Shown here piece by piece: positions 1-11,443 of a stretch of DNA of 64,000 bases. Origin of the DNA: Apostichopus japonicus (taxonomy: Eukaryota; Echinodermata; Holothuroidea; Aspidochirotida; Stichopodidae); assembly GCF_037975245.1 (NCBI RefSeq), contig NC_092564.1, forward strand, positions 9,707,984 to 9,771,983, given 5' to 3'. The first letter of the stretch is position 1, and the number at the start of each line of letters is the position of its first letter. The notes under the pieces were generated by a model. The model was not told the origin of the DNA, made no database searches, and worked only from the letters and a program-made list of their open reading frames with translations. Made by a program: the position numbers and the translations under genes.

Positions 1-2
1 CG

Positions 3-3000
3 CTGCAAGTGGATTCAGATACCAAACTCTCCCAAGCATTAATTAATGGACACAGGGAATTCAAATTAGAATCAGACATATTTGTGGGTGAGTTTACAAG
101 TCTGGTGCTGTCGTCGATGGTAATCTTGTTTCCTGTCCAAAAAAAAAGAATGGAATAAAACTATGGTATGATCCCTGGGTAAATGGCACATAATTCATTA
201 GATGTTTGACTTTTTCTCCCCCCACCCCTCTCTTCATCTTCCGCCCCCCTCCCATTTGCATTGATTTTTAAAGCAACAATCAAAAACATAAAAATTAACG
301 GTCAGAGGGATTTTAAGATTATATCAGACTTTGTGAAAGAGTTGGCGGGATTTAGCTTAGCGTTCATGTATGATATGGAAAGTGGGTTTTTCTACCATGA
401 ATAGAAAGAGACAGGGTTTGTTGATGAGTAAATACATTTGTTCATTCTGTCAGAGCCCCCAAAGTTTTCACATCACTTGTGAATGTTACTAGTTTTTGTT
501 TACCTATCTTGTAAGCATTTTATTAATATAACATTTCCCAAACCGTGCTTTACAGTGTGTAGTTTGGTAAAGCAGTTTCCACAGTACCTGGTTTTGGAAA
601 TTCATGCTGCTGTAACGTCCTAAGCCGTCATATTTGGATTTAATCTGTTCAATTTTACAGGAGAGAAATTGATATTAGATGGTCTGATAATGCCTTAATT
701 TATATTTTTGCAAGTTTTTTTTACTAATCGATTTTACAGGACGAGAAATTGGTATTTAGATGGTCTGATAATGCCTTAATTTATATTTTAGCAAATTTTT
801 TTTTGTTTTTTTTTTGCTTTGGCGATCATTCAATAAGCATCATGAATACGTCTCAAACTAAATACAGACTTTCATAGATTGATGGTTATGATTTTAAGCT
901 TTTGTTCAGAGATTTCTTTCCAGAGAACACAGCTTTGACAGTACACACCCCTCTTCGTTTCTTACTCTCTCTCTCTCTCTCTCTCCCCCATCTTTTTTTT
1001 CTCTAGGTACCACCCCTCATCAAACCGAGGGATTTGTAGGATGTATTCGCAAGTTACAGATAAACGGAGAGACCTTTAACCTGGGCCACGCATCCCTGTT
1101 GGCTCAGGAGGTTGTGGAAGGCTGTAGTGGACATTGCTCAGTCGATCCTTGTCTGTTTGGTGGAAGATGTATAGAGGGCTACAGCCGCTTCTCTTGCAAC
1201 TGTTCTAACACCCACGCGGAAGGAGAACGTTGCTCTAAAGGTAGGACTTTGAATAGTTATAAAGTATGAGGACAATATTGAGATGTGACAGATTTACAAA
1301 CAAACATTAAAGTGTCAATATTGGTTCTGTCGCAGGGTGAATAGGAAGTGCTCAAATTTGAATTGTTATTTGAAGTATACCAATGTGCATATATATGTGT
1401 TGGTGACAGAAAGGAAGAAGAAGAAGAAGAAAAAGAGAAGATTTTGCTGAATTTTGCTGAAGATTTCAACTGGGCTTTATATTCATGTCTTATAGTAACT
1501 GGGCTTATCCATGTCTTAGAGTCAGGGTATCAAGCGAACACAGTTACACTATGTAATTGGACATATGTTACCATGTGTCTTGACAAAACCAAAGAAAATG
1601 TTTGCTTTCTTACGAGAGAGGGAGGGGATGGGGTGGGGTGGGGGTGGGGAAGACTGTGCTACAACTCTGGGCCAATGACAGGAGTGAGAGATATGTGTGA
1701 TAAAGAAGTTATCTTCATCTCAATGACAACTGAAGATTTCAAACTGGGTACTTGGGCCCAGTCCGGCTTTCAACACCCCTGTTCCTGTAATACATATATT
1801 ACGATAGAGGAATCAACCAGCTGGTAACACTGAAGGTGTGTGTGTATCCAGGCAACTTTACTTGTCAGTCTTACCTACATGGTTTCTGCATATACATGTG
1901 TAATCTTACCATATATCATTGTGTCTTAAATCAAAGCTTATCCCTTCATCTTAGTATATTAAAGCAAAGCTAATGTCTTCATCTTAGTATCTTAAAACAA
2001 AGCTTATTTCTTTATCTTATTTGGAGAAACACTGTAGATTTGGTCAGGAAGTCATTAACCAACTGCATAACAATCTTTAATGGATTGCTTTGAAGGCCTG
2101 TTGCACCCTCCTCAAATATATCTGGCCCATTTTACCTATAAAAACTATCTTGATTTGGTTTGTTTCCCTCAGAGGTTGGTGCTGAGATGGGTAGCTCATC
2201 CTCAGTAGAATACACCCTCCCTGTATCCCTGAGGCAGGCCTCGGACGTGGACAACATCACCGTGGGATTCACCACCTCGGGGAGTTCCGGTGTCTTGATG
2301 AGAATTGAGAACGATGATGCACGGTATCAGCAGATATCCATTGAATCAGGTAACTCCCCTCCTATGCTACCCCTTGTGGTATTCCCTTCTGTCCACCGCC
2401 CCCACCCCCCAGTTATAACCATTGGATTGAAGACGCATTTTGCATCAGGTTGAAACTTTGCAGTATTCTGACCAAGCTTTGTAATACTCATATTTAATTG
2501 GATAGTCACCCCTCAATCCAACAGAGAGGTCAATATGGGTACAAACCGTTTTGTCTGTGCGTTATAACTATTGTTAACAGATGAATCCAGTACCAAACAA
2601 AAGATATTCTGTTCCACATATTTTCAATGCAATATTTTATCGTTTCATTTGTAAATATATGAAGTTTGTGCCTTAACCTTTTCGGCACAGGTGCACTTTA
2701 GCTTGACTAATGTAACATATTAGCCCTCTAGGGACCTAGGCTGTTGCATATTCTACAACATCAGAAAATTATCTTTACGGGCTGGATTAATATTGAGCCT
2801 GTGACCTGTGATGTTCATAATCTCAGCCTGCCTCTGTAACAAATTTACTGTATCATTAACTGAAGAAAAGTGTGTGTTTATTACCACATAATTGGTCTGT
2901 TAACTAACAGACAACACTGTTCCTCTTACTTTATCAGGTGCCCTTTCATACAAGTATAAACTTACAGAGGGCTTGGAGAAATCGTTGAGGGTTAGTCAAC

Positions 3001-6000
3001 ACAACTTTGGTGACGACAGGCACCACTTTGTATATGTGGTACGATCAACAACAGAGGTCACCCTTAAGGTGAGAACTTCTTTCTTTGATGGCTTGAATTT
3101 GAATGAATATAGGTTCATTACAGGAAAAGGTTACAAACTTAAATTAAAATATCAATTACAGATGCATTGTAGGAGAGTGATATTGATTATGAAAATTATT
3201 GTTAAGTTTGGGGAAAAACTTGTGTGTGGTTTGGATCAATTTCTTTTAGGAATTAAAAATACAAATCATAATTGAAAGAGCAACCATAAAATGTAAGTGG
3301 AAATGAATGATTAGACTAAGTGAATGATGCAAACCATCAAATATATATCCTTATGAAATGTTTTTTTTTTTTTGTGGTCATTTTGCAATGATAGAAATAA
3401 GTAAAAATCTGATACTGGAGAGATTTTATGTCCCTTTTTTCATTTTGCTGAAATTTCCATTCATCATACTCCTTTACTTGTATTTCCCTTTTCAATGGTT
3501 GTGTCAATATACCATCAGATATCATTGATAGTTATTCAACCATTCATTGGGTGGATGCGAAATTATGAGGGTTTTACTGCAAATATTGGGCTAATTTTTG
3601 ACACCAAAATGTGACATCATGAAAATGGCTGTAATTGAGATGCACTTTTCTTAGTTTTTCCCATGTTATTATGCCTTGACTTTGCATTTTCTATTCAAGT
3701 GAAAGCAGAGCTTCAATTACACTTGCAAATTTCAGTCACCCATGCATGTGGCAACTTTTCATGATTATAACCTAATCACACACTGCACAGTAGTGTACTA
3801 GGGATTGCAAATCCCAGAAACTCACTACTCATGCTGAGAATAGGTCTAATGGCATCTCAGAGGACAAATTCATTCAAAAATACATGTGAAAAAAAACTTG
3901 TTATTGGTTGTTAAACTGTACAAATTTTTTGGTGTCCTCAACATAACGTAAGTTAAATGGGCATTATTTCACTATCAACTGATAGTTTTGAATATCAAAA
4001 CATTTGTAACTGATCAAAACCCCACATACACTGATAGTAAACAGTTCTTTCACTGCTAGCAGTTCAATTCCTCTGTATCAGTCACAATTTGTGTGTGGTG
4101 TCCTCATTTCTAGCCTGCATAACATACATTAACTGTGAAAATCTATTTAAGGCTCATGGCAGGAATTCTCACAGAATATTCAACTCACTTAATATTTCAC
4201 CATGTTTGAAATAGAATTAAACAATTTCCATCATCCAATGAGTCTAAAACATGGTTTTAGAACATCTGTTAACGTATGTGATGGTGTCTCATTTTTTGGT
4301 GTCTTCATAACATACGTTAACAATATGCACTTTGAACATAAATTATTGAGAAGACTGAGAACTTCCATGCTAGGAAACACTTCATTTCCATGTAGTTCTA
4401 AGGTACTCTATCTAACTAGTTGATGAAATTTGTCATTGAGCCAGTGGCTAAGTTCTATAACTCCAAATTCCTGTTGTGTTGTTAATGTATGTTATGGTGT
4501 CCTAAATGATCAGCCTCATTAACTTACAATGGAATGTGATAAGAACTTCAATTTTTTTTGTGTCATAAGATATCATTTGACATTGCTCATATATATTCCC
4601 CTTCACTTTAATAAAGAAGGGGCTATGTTTATAGACAACTGTAGGACACCGAGTAACATACGTTAACATCATCACTTGTCCTTTTTATTTGCCTCAAATC
4701 CACCTTTCTTAATACTGTATTATCTTTTAACATTACTAATTGTGTTCGACATTCACCGGAGAACCAGAATCAGCACTCAAATAGATACCTTTGTGTAATT
4801 CATTTTTGAACATGCATGTCACACTTTAGTAACCCAGTATCAAATAATGACATAAATAAGAAATAAAACGAAATACCATAACATCATGTAACTATTCCTT
4901 GGAGTGAGTTTATTTACATGTTCAGTACCAAGCAAGTTTATTTATCCAGATCATTTTGGTTTTGTAAACCTTATCTTTGACTATTTCACAAATTGCTTTG
5001 TAAGCTGGAAATGAAGTATCAACTGCCTTTAATACATTATTATTATTATTATTATTATTATGATTATTATTATGATTATTATTATGATTATTATTATGAT
5101 TATTATTATGATTACTATTATGATTATTATTATTGTTATCATTCTAATAATGATTATTTTAATTTTATTTTTATTATGATTATTATTATTATTTTTGCAG
5201 GTTGATGAATATCCTATACAGAGAGCTACTATAGATTCAGCCGTATCGTTTACTCCTGGTAGACTGATTGTTGGGGCAGCCAGTAAGTGGAATATTTCAA
5301 GATGCCTTTGGCTATCCAAATAGAATACAAAGAGATGTCATCGTTTTAATTCTTTTGTTGTTATGCATTGTTTCTTTTATTTGTTTTTTTTATTGCCCCA
5401 TTTTTCAAAATTCATCATAGTGTATACATAATAATAAGAAGACTGATGTCAGAATAGCTGATATATTAACAACTACTTAAGCAGCAAATGTGACCTTTCA
5501 TTAGGGCCCCTCCCTGTAAAGGTCCGACATGTCAAATATTTATTCTCCTTTGATATGGTCTGGTCTGTAAATTTTAATTTACAAACCCAAGTGTTTCCCT
5601 GCTTGGACAAGTACCTGTGACTTAGTCCCCTAGTTTCGTGTTTAGACAAGTTTGTCTTTCCTACTTGAACAATTAGATGTTCTCTCAAATTTTTTGCTTG
5701 AAAGCCAAGTATTTCTGCTTAACAATTTTCAAGTATTTCTTGTATAGATAAGTTTTGCTTAGTTCTTTATAAAGGCAAGTATGTTGTACTAATGATATGG
5801 AGGACAAAACCTTTTGGTAAATCAACCATTTTATGGTTGTTTTTTCTTTTCTTTTCTTTTCTTTCAGTCAATGGAGGCCAGAATTTCCAGGGCTGTATAT
5901 CCAGGGTACATTTCAACAGCAGCTCTGTTAATATATCTCCCATAAAGCTCTATTTTGATGCAAATAAACCAAGTGAAATGAGAGGTCAAGGTATCATCAC

Positions 6001-9000
6001 ACAGTCACAGTGCCGTGTTCACAACATACCCCCGCCGTTATTGTCTAAAGAACCCCCTGTGTACTCCCCTACTGACCCCCCTCCTACAGAAACAGTGCCA
6101 GATGCAGGCTCAGTGCTGGCCCCTGGAGACAAGGCTACAATTGCAGGTAAGTCTGTTAAACAATCTTTTTCTTGGTTTCTTTTGCAACTGGTACTATACC
6201 CAATTAAATGGCTTACAAATACATTTTGAATTTGTTGTGTTTATATGTTATAGGTTAAAAACATATGGCTTAAAATGCCTTGTGATCTTAACCTGATTAA
6301 TTAGTTTTAAAAGAAATGAGAATGTGTCAAGCCTTTTTAAAATCTATTAATTGTTGTAAAATCAATGATGAAACTGGAAGGAAAGAGTGTATATGAAAAA
6401 GTAATCAGTGTTGATGGTAACATGAATAGATTGCAATTGTTTTAAGGTTGAGAACGACTCTCAAATTGCCATTTGAGTACATTCTTTCAGTAAGCACCCG
6501 TGCCCTCATTCTGCTCGAGCCCCCCTCCCCCCCCCCCACATACTCCACGACCAAAGCTTTGGCTAAGCTTATTTTGCTTTGCCATCCACTTCAAGAATTC
6601 TGATATATATGTTTCGAAAAAAAAAGTGAGATGCTTTTGAATTTTAACCGAGGATGCAAGGTTCATGGTTGCACCCTCTGTATTCATCTGGAATCTTACT
6701 GATAGCAGAGGCGGACCAGACATAAATTGCTGCTGGCTCACTGATTTTAGTAGTCGGCACAGAGTCCTTGTAACAAGCAACACAATCGTCGTAGCGGCCG
6801 AAGCTAGCACCTTTGATTTGTGGCCAACAGGAAATTGACACGGTGAGGCATCTAAATGTTAAGTCACCTTGGACCTATCGGGACTGCCATTTCGGAGCCA
6901 GTAATTCAGTGGTCAACTCCGCCCAGAGTGACAGTAAAGTATTATGAGGCTGGAAAAAACCCAAGAACTCTGAATGGTAACACGTTGTTGGTCTGTGATA
7001 CTTCTTCAAAGTCTATGATTTCTAAGGAATACTTATTTCATTCATTTATTCGTGTATCTATTTAATTTTTTTTCTTTTCTGTTTCTTTCTACAGTTGTCA
7101 TCATTTTACTTCTATTGGCTTTCATTGTATTAGTATTCCTCATCACAACGTACATGCACAGACACAAAGGTAAGAGTATTTATTTTACAGGGGTTTTTTT
7201 TGGGGGGGGGGGGTTGCACCGTGATGAAATTTTGACACATCAATTTCATTTCGAACTGAATCACACAGAGTTAAACTTGACTTGTTTTGATCGTAATGTC
7301 CATTTCAAAATCTATCTATCAAATATAAACAAGCATGCTACTTTGTGGTACTGTCTAACTGTTTTCCTGTGTTTGTGTAAATTTCATATCTGAACACGTA
7401 CTTCTTAAAAGTAACCCCCACTTTTTCCAAAAGATTATTATGAAAGGATTGGCATGAACACAAAGTTGTTAGGTGTAAAACAGTGTATAATTAGATCAAC
7501 GTTATCTCTCTTTTGAAATAGATTAGAAAAACACTCCATATTTCATGATAGACTAGTGTGCAACCTTCTTTCACAAAACTTGTTTCTAGTTTGACGTGTG
7601 AATTTCTTTCTTTCAAATTTTTGATTACAAAACTTTTAATACCTACTACACACCCAACTCACCTAGTTCTTCCTCCATGCTATTAATTGAAATTTGAAAA
7701 TTCCCTATCTGCCTCTAGCCTTCCCCTCCCCCTCCCCCTCCCCCTCCCCTTCCTTTCTCCACCACATGTATGATTTCCTTTTTCACTTTTGAAGTGTATC
7801 TATATTGTAGCATGTAAAGGGTGTGTCCAATAGCATGATCTTTTAGTTGTACGTGTTTGTAATGGATTTGTCGTTTGTTTGTTTTTGGCTTCGCTTCAAA
7901 ATCTCCTCATATGGTTTCCCTACCCTCGCATCATCCCTCTTGATAAAAGAGAAAGGTGGCTTAACTATAGAATGGGCTACATTCCTGCTTGCTTTGAGGA
8001 AAAAAAGAGTCATGGCTTTATCACAGTTTTCATTATTTGGCTGTTTAGGAAACAGACCCCTCACAAAAGTAATGAAAATTAATTAAGAAAATGGAAAAAG
8101 TGCTGGCCAAACTTGAACTCTCCTAAAGGTTTGACCTAATTTATTGTCTATTTTTATTTTTTTATTTTTTACCTATTTACTCATCTGTGACTGTTTCTTG
8201 TGGTTTTTCACTCAATGCATTTGTATGTTCTATTTTTCCTCCCTCCGTAAAATTATCTCTACTCACAGGTGAACAGATGCCACCTCCTCCAAAGATAAGG
8301 TTTGTGATTTTAATTAGTAGTTGGTTAATTCAGAGATGGATTCAATTATAATCTGAAAAAAAAGCATTCTGCCTACAACTATAAAAAGCTTCACCTCTAC
8401 CAGAGAATGAAACAGAAAAACAAAAGAAAAATTATATCAATGAAAGAAAGATAGTACTAAACTTTAGAAAGCAAAATCATAATCTAATCATTAAACAAAA
8501 AAAGCAAAGAGGTGTTCAGCTGGAAATCCTTTTCCTTTTTGTTTATTTGACGACTTTAATGTTTTATCAAGAGAGAAGGTTTTCTGCCCTGACATGGTGA
8601 AGAATAACAAACAACCATGACAATCAGGCTGGTCGTTAATGGACCTTATCACTAAGCCATTCCAATTGTACAGTTTGGTGTTCCATATCTCTTCAGGAAA
8701 ACATCAAAATGACCATTGTTTCGTAAAGGTGTAAAGCCATCGAAATGGCATACATTATCCACTCCTAAACTGAACTTTCTAATCAATTATTACATATATA
8801 TAAATATATATATATATACATATACATTAAAATTGTAAACTGCCATTACCCAGTATCCTAGCTTTACAAAGTCGACCTTCACTTCACTCCTGCGCTTTCC
8901 ATTTTTCCATGGGTTGTATCTTCAAAGAAAGATCGTTCAGTTACACGCACCTTCAACCATAAAGACATTTCGCTTTCTGCTTTATTGTATCACAAACATA

Positions 9001-11443
9001 CTCAATGGTTCTCTTCCATGCATCGTCATCGGATAAATCAGCGAGTGCTCTGCTTTTTACCCTTCCTCTTCCAAAGGAGGTGTCAGAGAGTGTTCTAAAA
9101 AGTACAAGCAAGTTATAAGTAGGCAGGATAATCAAAAAGGGTTGAATCCATCTCGACCTCAGAAGTTTCTGGTTGGTGATGGTATCTATTCTATATTACA
9201 TTTCTCAAGTGATACACATTGCATTTGAATAAAGCAAAGTGTTTACAAGATTAATCGTCACCTTTCATTTCCCAATCTTTTTCTTCTTCTTCTTCTCACT
9301 TCTTCATTCTTTGGTGTTTTCTTTTCGGATGTTTCTCCATCATCATCACCCACAAAGAAATGTTTTACAAAATGTTACTTGCTGTTTACAAAGTTTTGTG
9401 TGCTATCTAAAATTATTGCCAATATATGAAACCATTCTTGTTTTCTTTGTCAACTAATATGTGACATTGTTTGAATTTTGCCGATGTAGGGTCACTGAAA
9501 ACCTGGCTAAGGACATTTTTTATTTCCCCCAAGAAGGACTTGACGTTCAAACTTTATATGAATATGTCATTGACCAATCAAACCAAATGTACATTTCTGT
9601 AACCCTTTTGGAAACAGAAACAAAGCATGAAATTAGTACAAAATTAATTGAAGATAAAGGTCTGGATATAAAGTCAAGATATTTTCTAAACATCTCCAAA
9701 ATATTTCAAACAAATTTAAGCTTATTGAGCTCACCGCTAGATCTTAAAGATCAAATAGTGTTGACTTTATATAGCCAAGAGTATTGCATGGTATTAATTT
9801 GACAGAACACTGATTTTCCAATTTCCAGCAGATTTTTTGTTGTTGCATCGATTCTGTTTTATATTTCTAATTTGGTTACTATTTATTAATATTGTTCGTA
9901 TACTAAAGTTCCCTAACGATGCAGTTCATGCTTGCATGTAACTATCATATCAAAATGATGTAAAAGTTAATAATTTTTAAACATTTCTGATTACAGCTTA
10001 TTAACTTGAGGAATCAAGTTTCCATTTTCAAAATGTTACTAAAATTCCAAAGATTTGACAATTCTTGAATTTCAGCTTAGTTGTGACTAACCATAATAAT
10101 CTAACAATGTGTCTTGGTGACAGTCTTTTATTATCATTTTTCTTCTGGGGGAAAGGTGGTGTGTGGGGGGGGGTTGTGTTTTGGGCATTATTGAATAAAA
10201 CTATTCCATGAGATGTTGATATTTAAGTTTTTGTGGTAAACCAGCCAGGAAGGTAGAGGGTTTCATATTGGTAGACAATATTTAGATGTGATGGAGCGTT
10301 CGGAAATGCTACTTGTGTTAGTGACCGCTGCTGTGGAAATTGGTCATAGATCTGTGAGTGATGGATGTGGTTCAACTTCTGCTGAAAATTAACAGCAAAG
10401 TTGTGAACTTGTGATGCATATAATATCTGTAAACCAGAAGAGTGTCCAATGATGTGACCCTCAATTCTGAATTCACCCTTGTGGTGCATGGTGGAAACAG
10501 CATGTTGGTAACGGGCACTCGGGCAGGTATGAAAGTAAATGTTTAACCCAGGTATGGTTTCCAGTGATAAAAATGGAAATTATTTTATCCTTTCTCAAAG
10601 AAGTATTAATTTTAGCCTTGTTACCCTTCTTCAAGAGTACATTTCACTAAAAGTAAATAACTTATTTAATTATTTTTTATCTTTTTTAATATTTTTGCTA
10701 CACTTTATGTTTATTTTGAAGCAGCTTCTTTTTTTATATTAATAAGTTGATAATTTTTGTCAGTTTTGCAAAGCCTACCTTGTGTTACTGGATAGCTTTT
10801 AATATCAAAGCCTGTTTAAATATCAACGAAAAGTCAATTGAAAACGGCAGCAAAAATCTGAAAGAGAAGGTTTAGTATGTAAAATTGGATTTTAAATATT
10901 GATCCCTTGGTTACAGATGGAGTTGAGGGGGTACATCATTAATGTAAAATAAAGAGCTATTGTGGTTCCATTTTTGCTACCTTTGTCTCTTTGAGTCAGT
11001 GCTTTGACTTTGAATAGACACCGTTTACAAAACTGTGAAAGTAACTTATACCAACCCTGGGAATAATCTTGTGTTCAGAATTTGTCTCTTATAAATTTTC
11101 TATGATTCATGTGTGCACAAACCTGCCGTACATACACCTTCATATTTATACAGCAATTTGACCATATTGCATAGCAGTTTACAATGCAAAACCGGAAAAA
11201 TGATTCCTGCAACTTCAGTCAATACTCTGGTGAGGCGGGGGGGGGGGGGGGTGCAGCATATAATGAAAATGGAAGCATTTGTTGGTAATGTTTTTACTTT
11301 TCATTCTCCTTTTATTTATTTTGTTTGCAGGGGACTACATTACTAACGAAGCCAGAGGCTGCGAATTTGCTCAAGATCCCGACATGGCCCTGATGCTCTC
11401 CGACCCAAGACACTGTTCCAAGAAGAAGGAGTATTACTTTTAA
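3..11443 (+). CDS. CNTNAP-like (Nrx-IV): Contactin-associated protein / neurexin IV (Caspr) homolog, 3' part, 8 exons
   Basis: Exons (all consensus splice sites, phases join): 3-87 (already running at the window edge), 1007-1240, 2173-2349, 2938-3068, 5201-5282, 5868-6146, 7095-7169, 11331-11443 (stop TAA 11441-11443). About 390 residues are visible. Domain order is the end of a laminin-G domain (IFVGTTPHQTEGFVGCIRKL), an EGF domain with six Cys (CSVDPCLFGGRC...CNC), the last laminin-G domain, a proline/threonine-rich juxtamembrane stretch, one membrane span (VVIILLLLAFIVLVFLITTY) and a tail of about 40 residues (HRHKGDYITNEARG...KKKEYYF). This order and the HKG-x-Y-x-TNEA-(R/K)-G tail match the C-terminus of Caspr/CNTNAP proteins. 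These are cell-adhesion receptors of septate and paranodal junctions whose juxtamembrane tail binds protein 4.1. The discoidin, first laminin-G and fibrinogen-like regions must lie upstream. The tail ends in EYYF, a hydrophobic C-terminus that could bind a PDZ domain (inference). A plain neurexin is less likely because of the TNEA tail. Confidence 0.9.
88..1006 (+). other. Caspr intron with a tandem duplication
   Basis: Donor G|gtgagt at 88 and acceptor ctctag at 1005-1006. A segment of about 65 bp is duplicated in tandem near 654-720 and 731-796; both copies begin tttacagga and share the core GGTCTGATAATGCCTTAATT. A (CT)n tract at 966-985 forms the polypyrimidine tract of the next exon. Confidence 0.75.
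1007..1240 (+). CDS. Caspr exon: end of laminin-G domain plus EGF domain
   Basis: The acceptor follows a long CT tract ending ctctag, and the donor is AAAG|gtagga. The phase-1 joint with the preceding exon (ends at 87) makes the Gly of FVGTTPHQ. The first part closes a laminin-G domain (GFVGCIRKLQINGE). The second part holds a complete EGF domain whose cysteines fall in CSGHC, CLFGGRC and CNC...C. In Caspr proteins this is the EGF between the third and fourth laminin-G domains. Confidence 0.9.
1241..2172 (+). other. Caspr intron, no further feature
   Basis: Intron between the EGF exon and the next laminin-G exon. It holds a GAA-rich run (about 1410-1440) and a GT/GGGGT-rich run near 1625-1650. 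An open frame of 159 codons lies here, but it runs through these simple repeats and matches no family. Confidence 0.6.
2173..6146 (+). CDS. Caspr exons: last laminin-G domain and proline-rich stalk
   Basis: Four exons (2173-2349, 2938-3068, 5201-5282, 5868-6146) join in phase. They encode the last laminin-G domain, with typical blocks VGFTTSGSSGVLMRI, YQQISIESGALSYKY and LIVGAAINGGQNFQGCISRV. The single conserved disulphide is GCISRV...QCRVHN. After it comes a stalk rich in Pro, Ser and Thr (PPPLLSKEPPVYSPTDPPPT) leading to the membrane span. The acceptor of the 5201 exon lies right after a trinucleotide repeat. Confidence 0.88.
3069..5200 (+). other. Caspr intron containing a degenerate hairpin repeat and an ATT-type microsatellite
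   Basis: 2.1-kb intron. Between about 3925 and 4670 a two-part motif (GGTGTCCT, then CATAACATACGTTAAC) recurs five times at spacings of roughly 170-190 bp. The 3' end is an ATT/GATTATTATTAT repeat (5036-5190) directly before the acceptor tttttgcag. Confidence 0.6.
5036..5190 (+). repeat. ATT microsatellite with 12-bp higher-order unit
   Basis: Begins as (ATT)n and continues as repeats of a 12-bp unit GATTATTATTAT, then degrades. It ends about 10 bp before the acceptor of the 5201 exon, so length changes could affect that splice site. Confidence 0.9.
6147..7094 (+). other. Caspr intron, minus-strand Cys-rich open frame
   Basis: Holds a poly-C run near 6526. On the minus strand, 6659-6843 has an open frame with several cysteines (start codon would be GTG) that I do not recognise. 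Nothing else can be supported. Confidence 0.4.
7095..7169 (+). CDS. Caspr transmembrane exon
   Basis: A 75-bp exon between a pyrimidine-rich acceptor (tttctacag) and the donor CAAAG|gtaaga. It encodes about 20 strongly hydrophobic residues followed by TTYMHRHK, a stop-transfer run. Phase 1 on both sides allows in-frame joining either to 11331 (standard tail) or to 8269 (candidate alternative tail). Confidence 0.88.
7170..11330 (+). other. Long last Caspr intron
   Basis: 4.2-kb intron in the standard transcript. It contains poly-G runs (7201, 10157, 11238), a (CCCCTC)n stretch near 7724-7750, a TATA-type run at 8797-8822 and the candidate alternative tail exons (8269-8299, 9490-9802). An 88-codon minus-strand frame (10223-10489) matches nothing I know. 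Confidence 0.6.
8269..9802 (+). CDS. Candidate alternative cytoplasmic tail of Caspr (31-nt microexon + terminal exon)
   Basis: A 31-nt segment, 8269-8299, sits between ctcacag and AAG|gtttgt and would read GEQMPPPPKI(R) after the membrane exon. Its phase-2 end does not fit the standard last exon at 11331: that joint stops after RGLHY. It does fit 9490-9802, preceded by cgatgtag, which opens a frame of about 103 residues beginning RVTENLAKDIFYFPQEG and ending in TGA at 9800-9802. The frame is long for such AT-rich intronic DNA. I recognise no domain in it, and the acceptor tract is weak. It may be an alternative tail, or chance. Transcript evidence would decide. Confidence 0.3.
11331..11443 (+). 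CDS. Caspr last exon, cytoplasmic tail
   Basis: The acceptor is ttgtttgcag and the exon reads (G)DYITNEARGCEFAQDPDMA...KKKEYYF followed by TAA. The first residues match the protein 4.1-binding juxtamembrane segment of Caspr proteins (HKG-x-Y-x-TNEAKG). The final EYYF replaces the EWLI/EYFI-like ends I recall from vertebrate members. Confidence 0.9.

Noticed and set aside
1348-1827. 159-codon plus-strand open frame
   Set aside because: Runs through GAA and GGGGT simple repeats inside a Caspr intron; no domain, no splice support.
10223-10489. 88-codon minus-strand frame in the last Caspr intron
   Set aside because: No recognisable motif; single isolated frame without exon signals.
11331-11443. 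Microexon 8269-8299 joined to the standard Caspr last exon
   Set aside because: The 31-nt length shifts the frame and gives a stop after five residues; only the joint to 9490 stays open.
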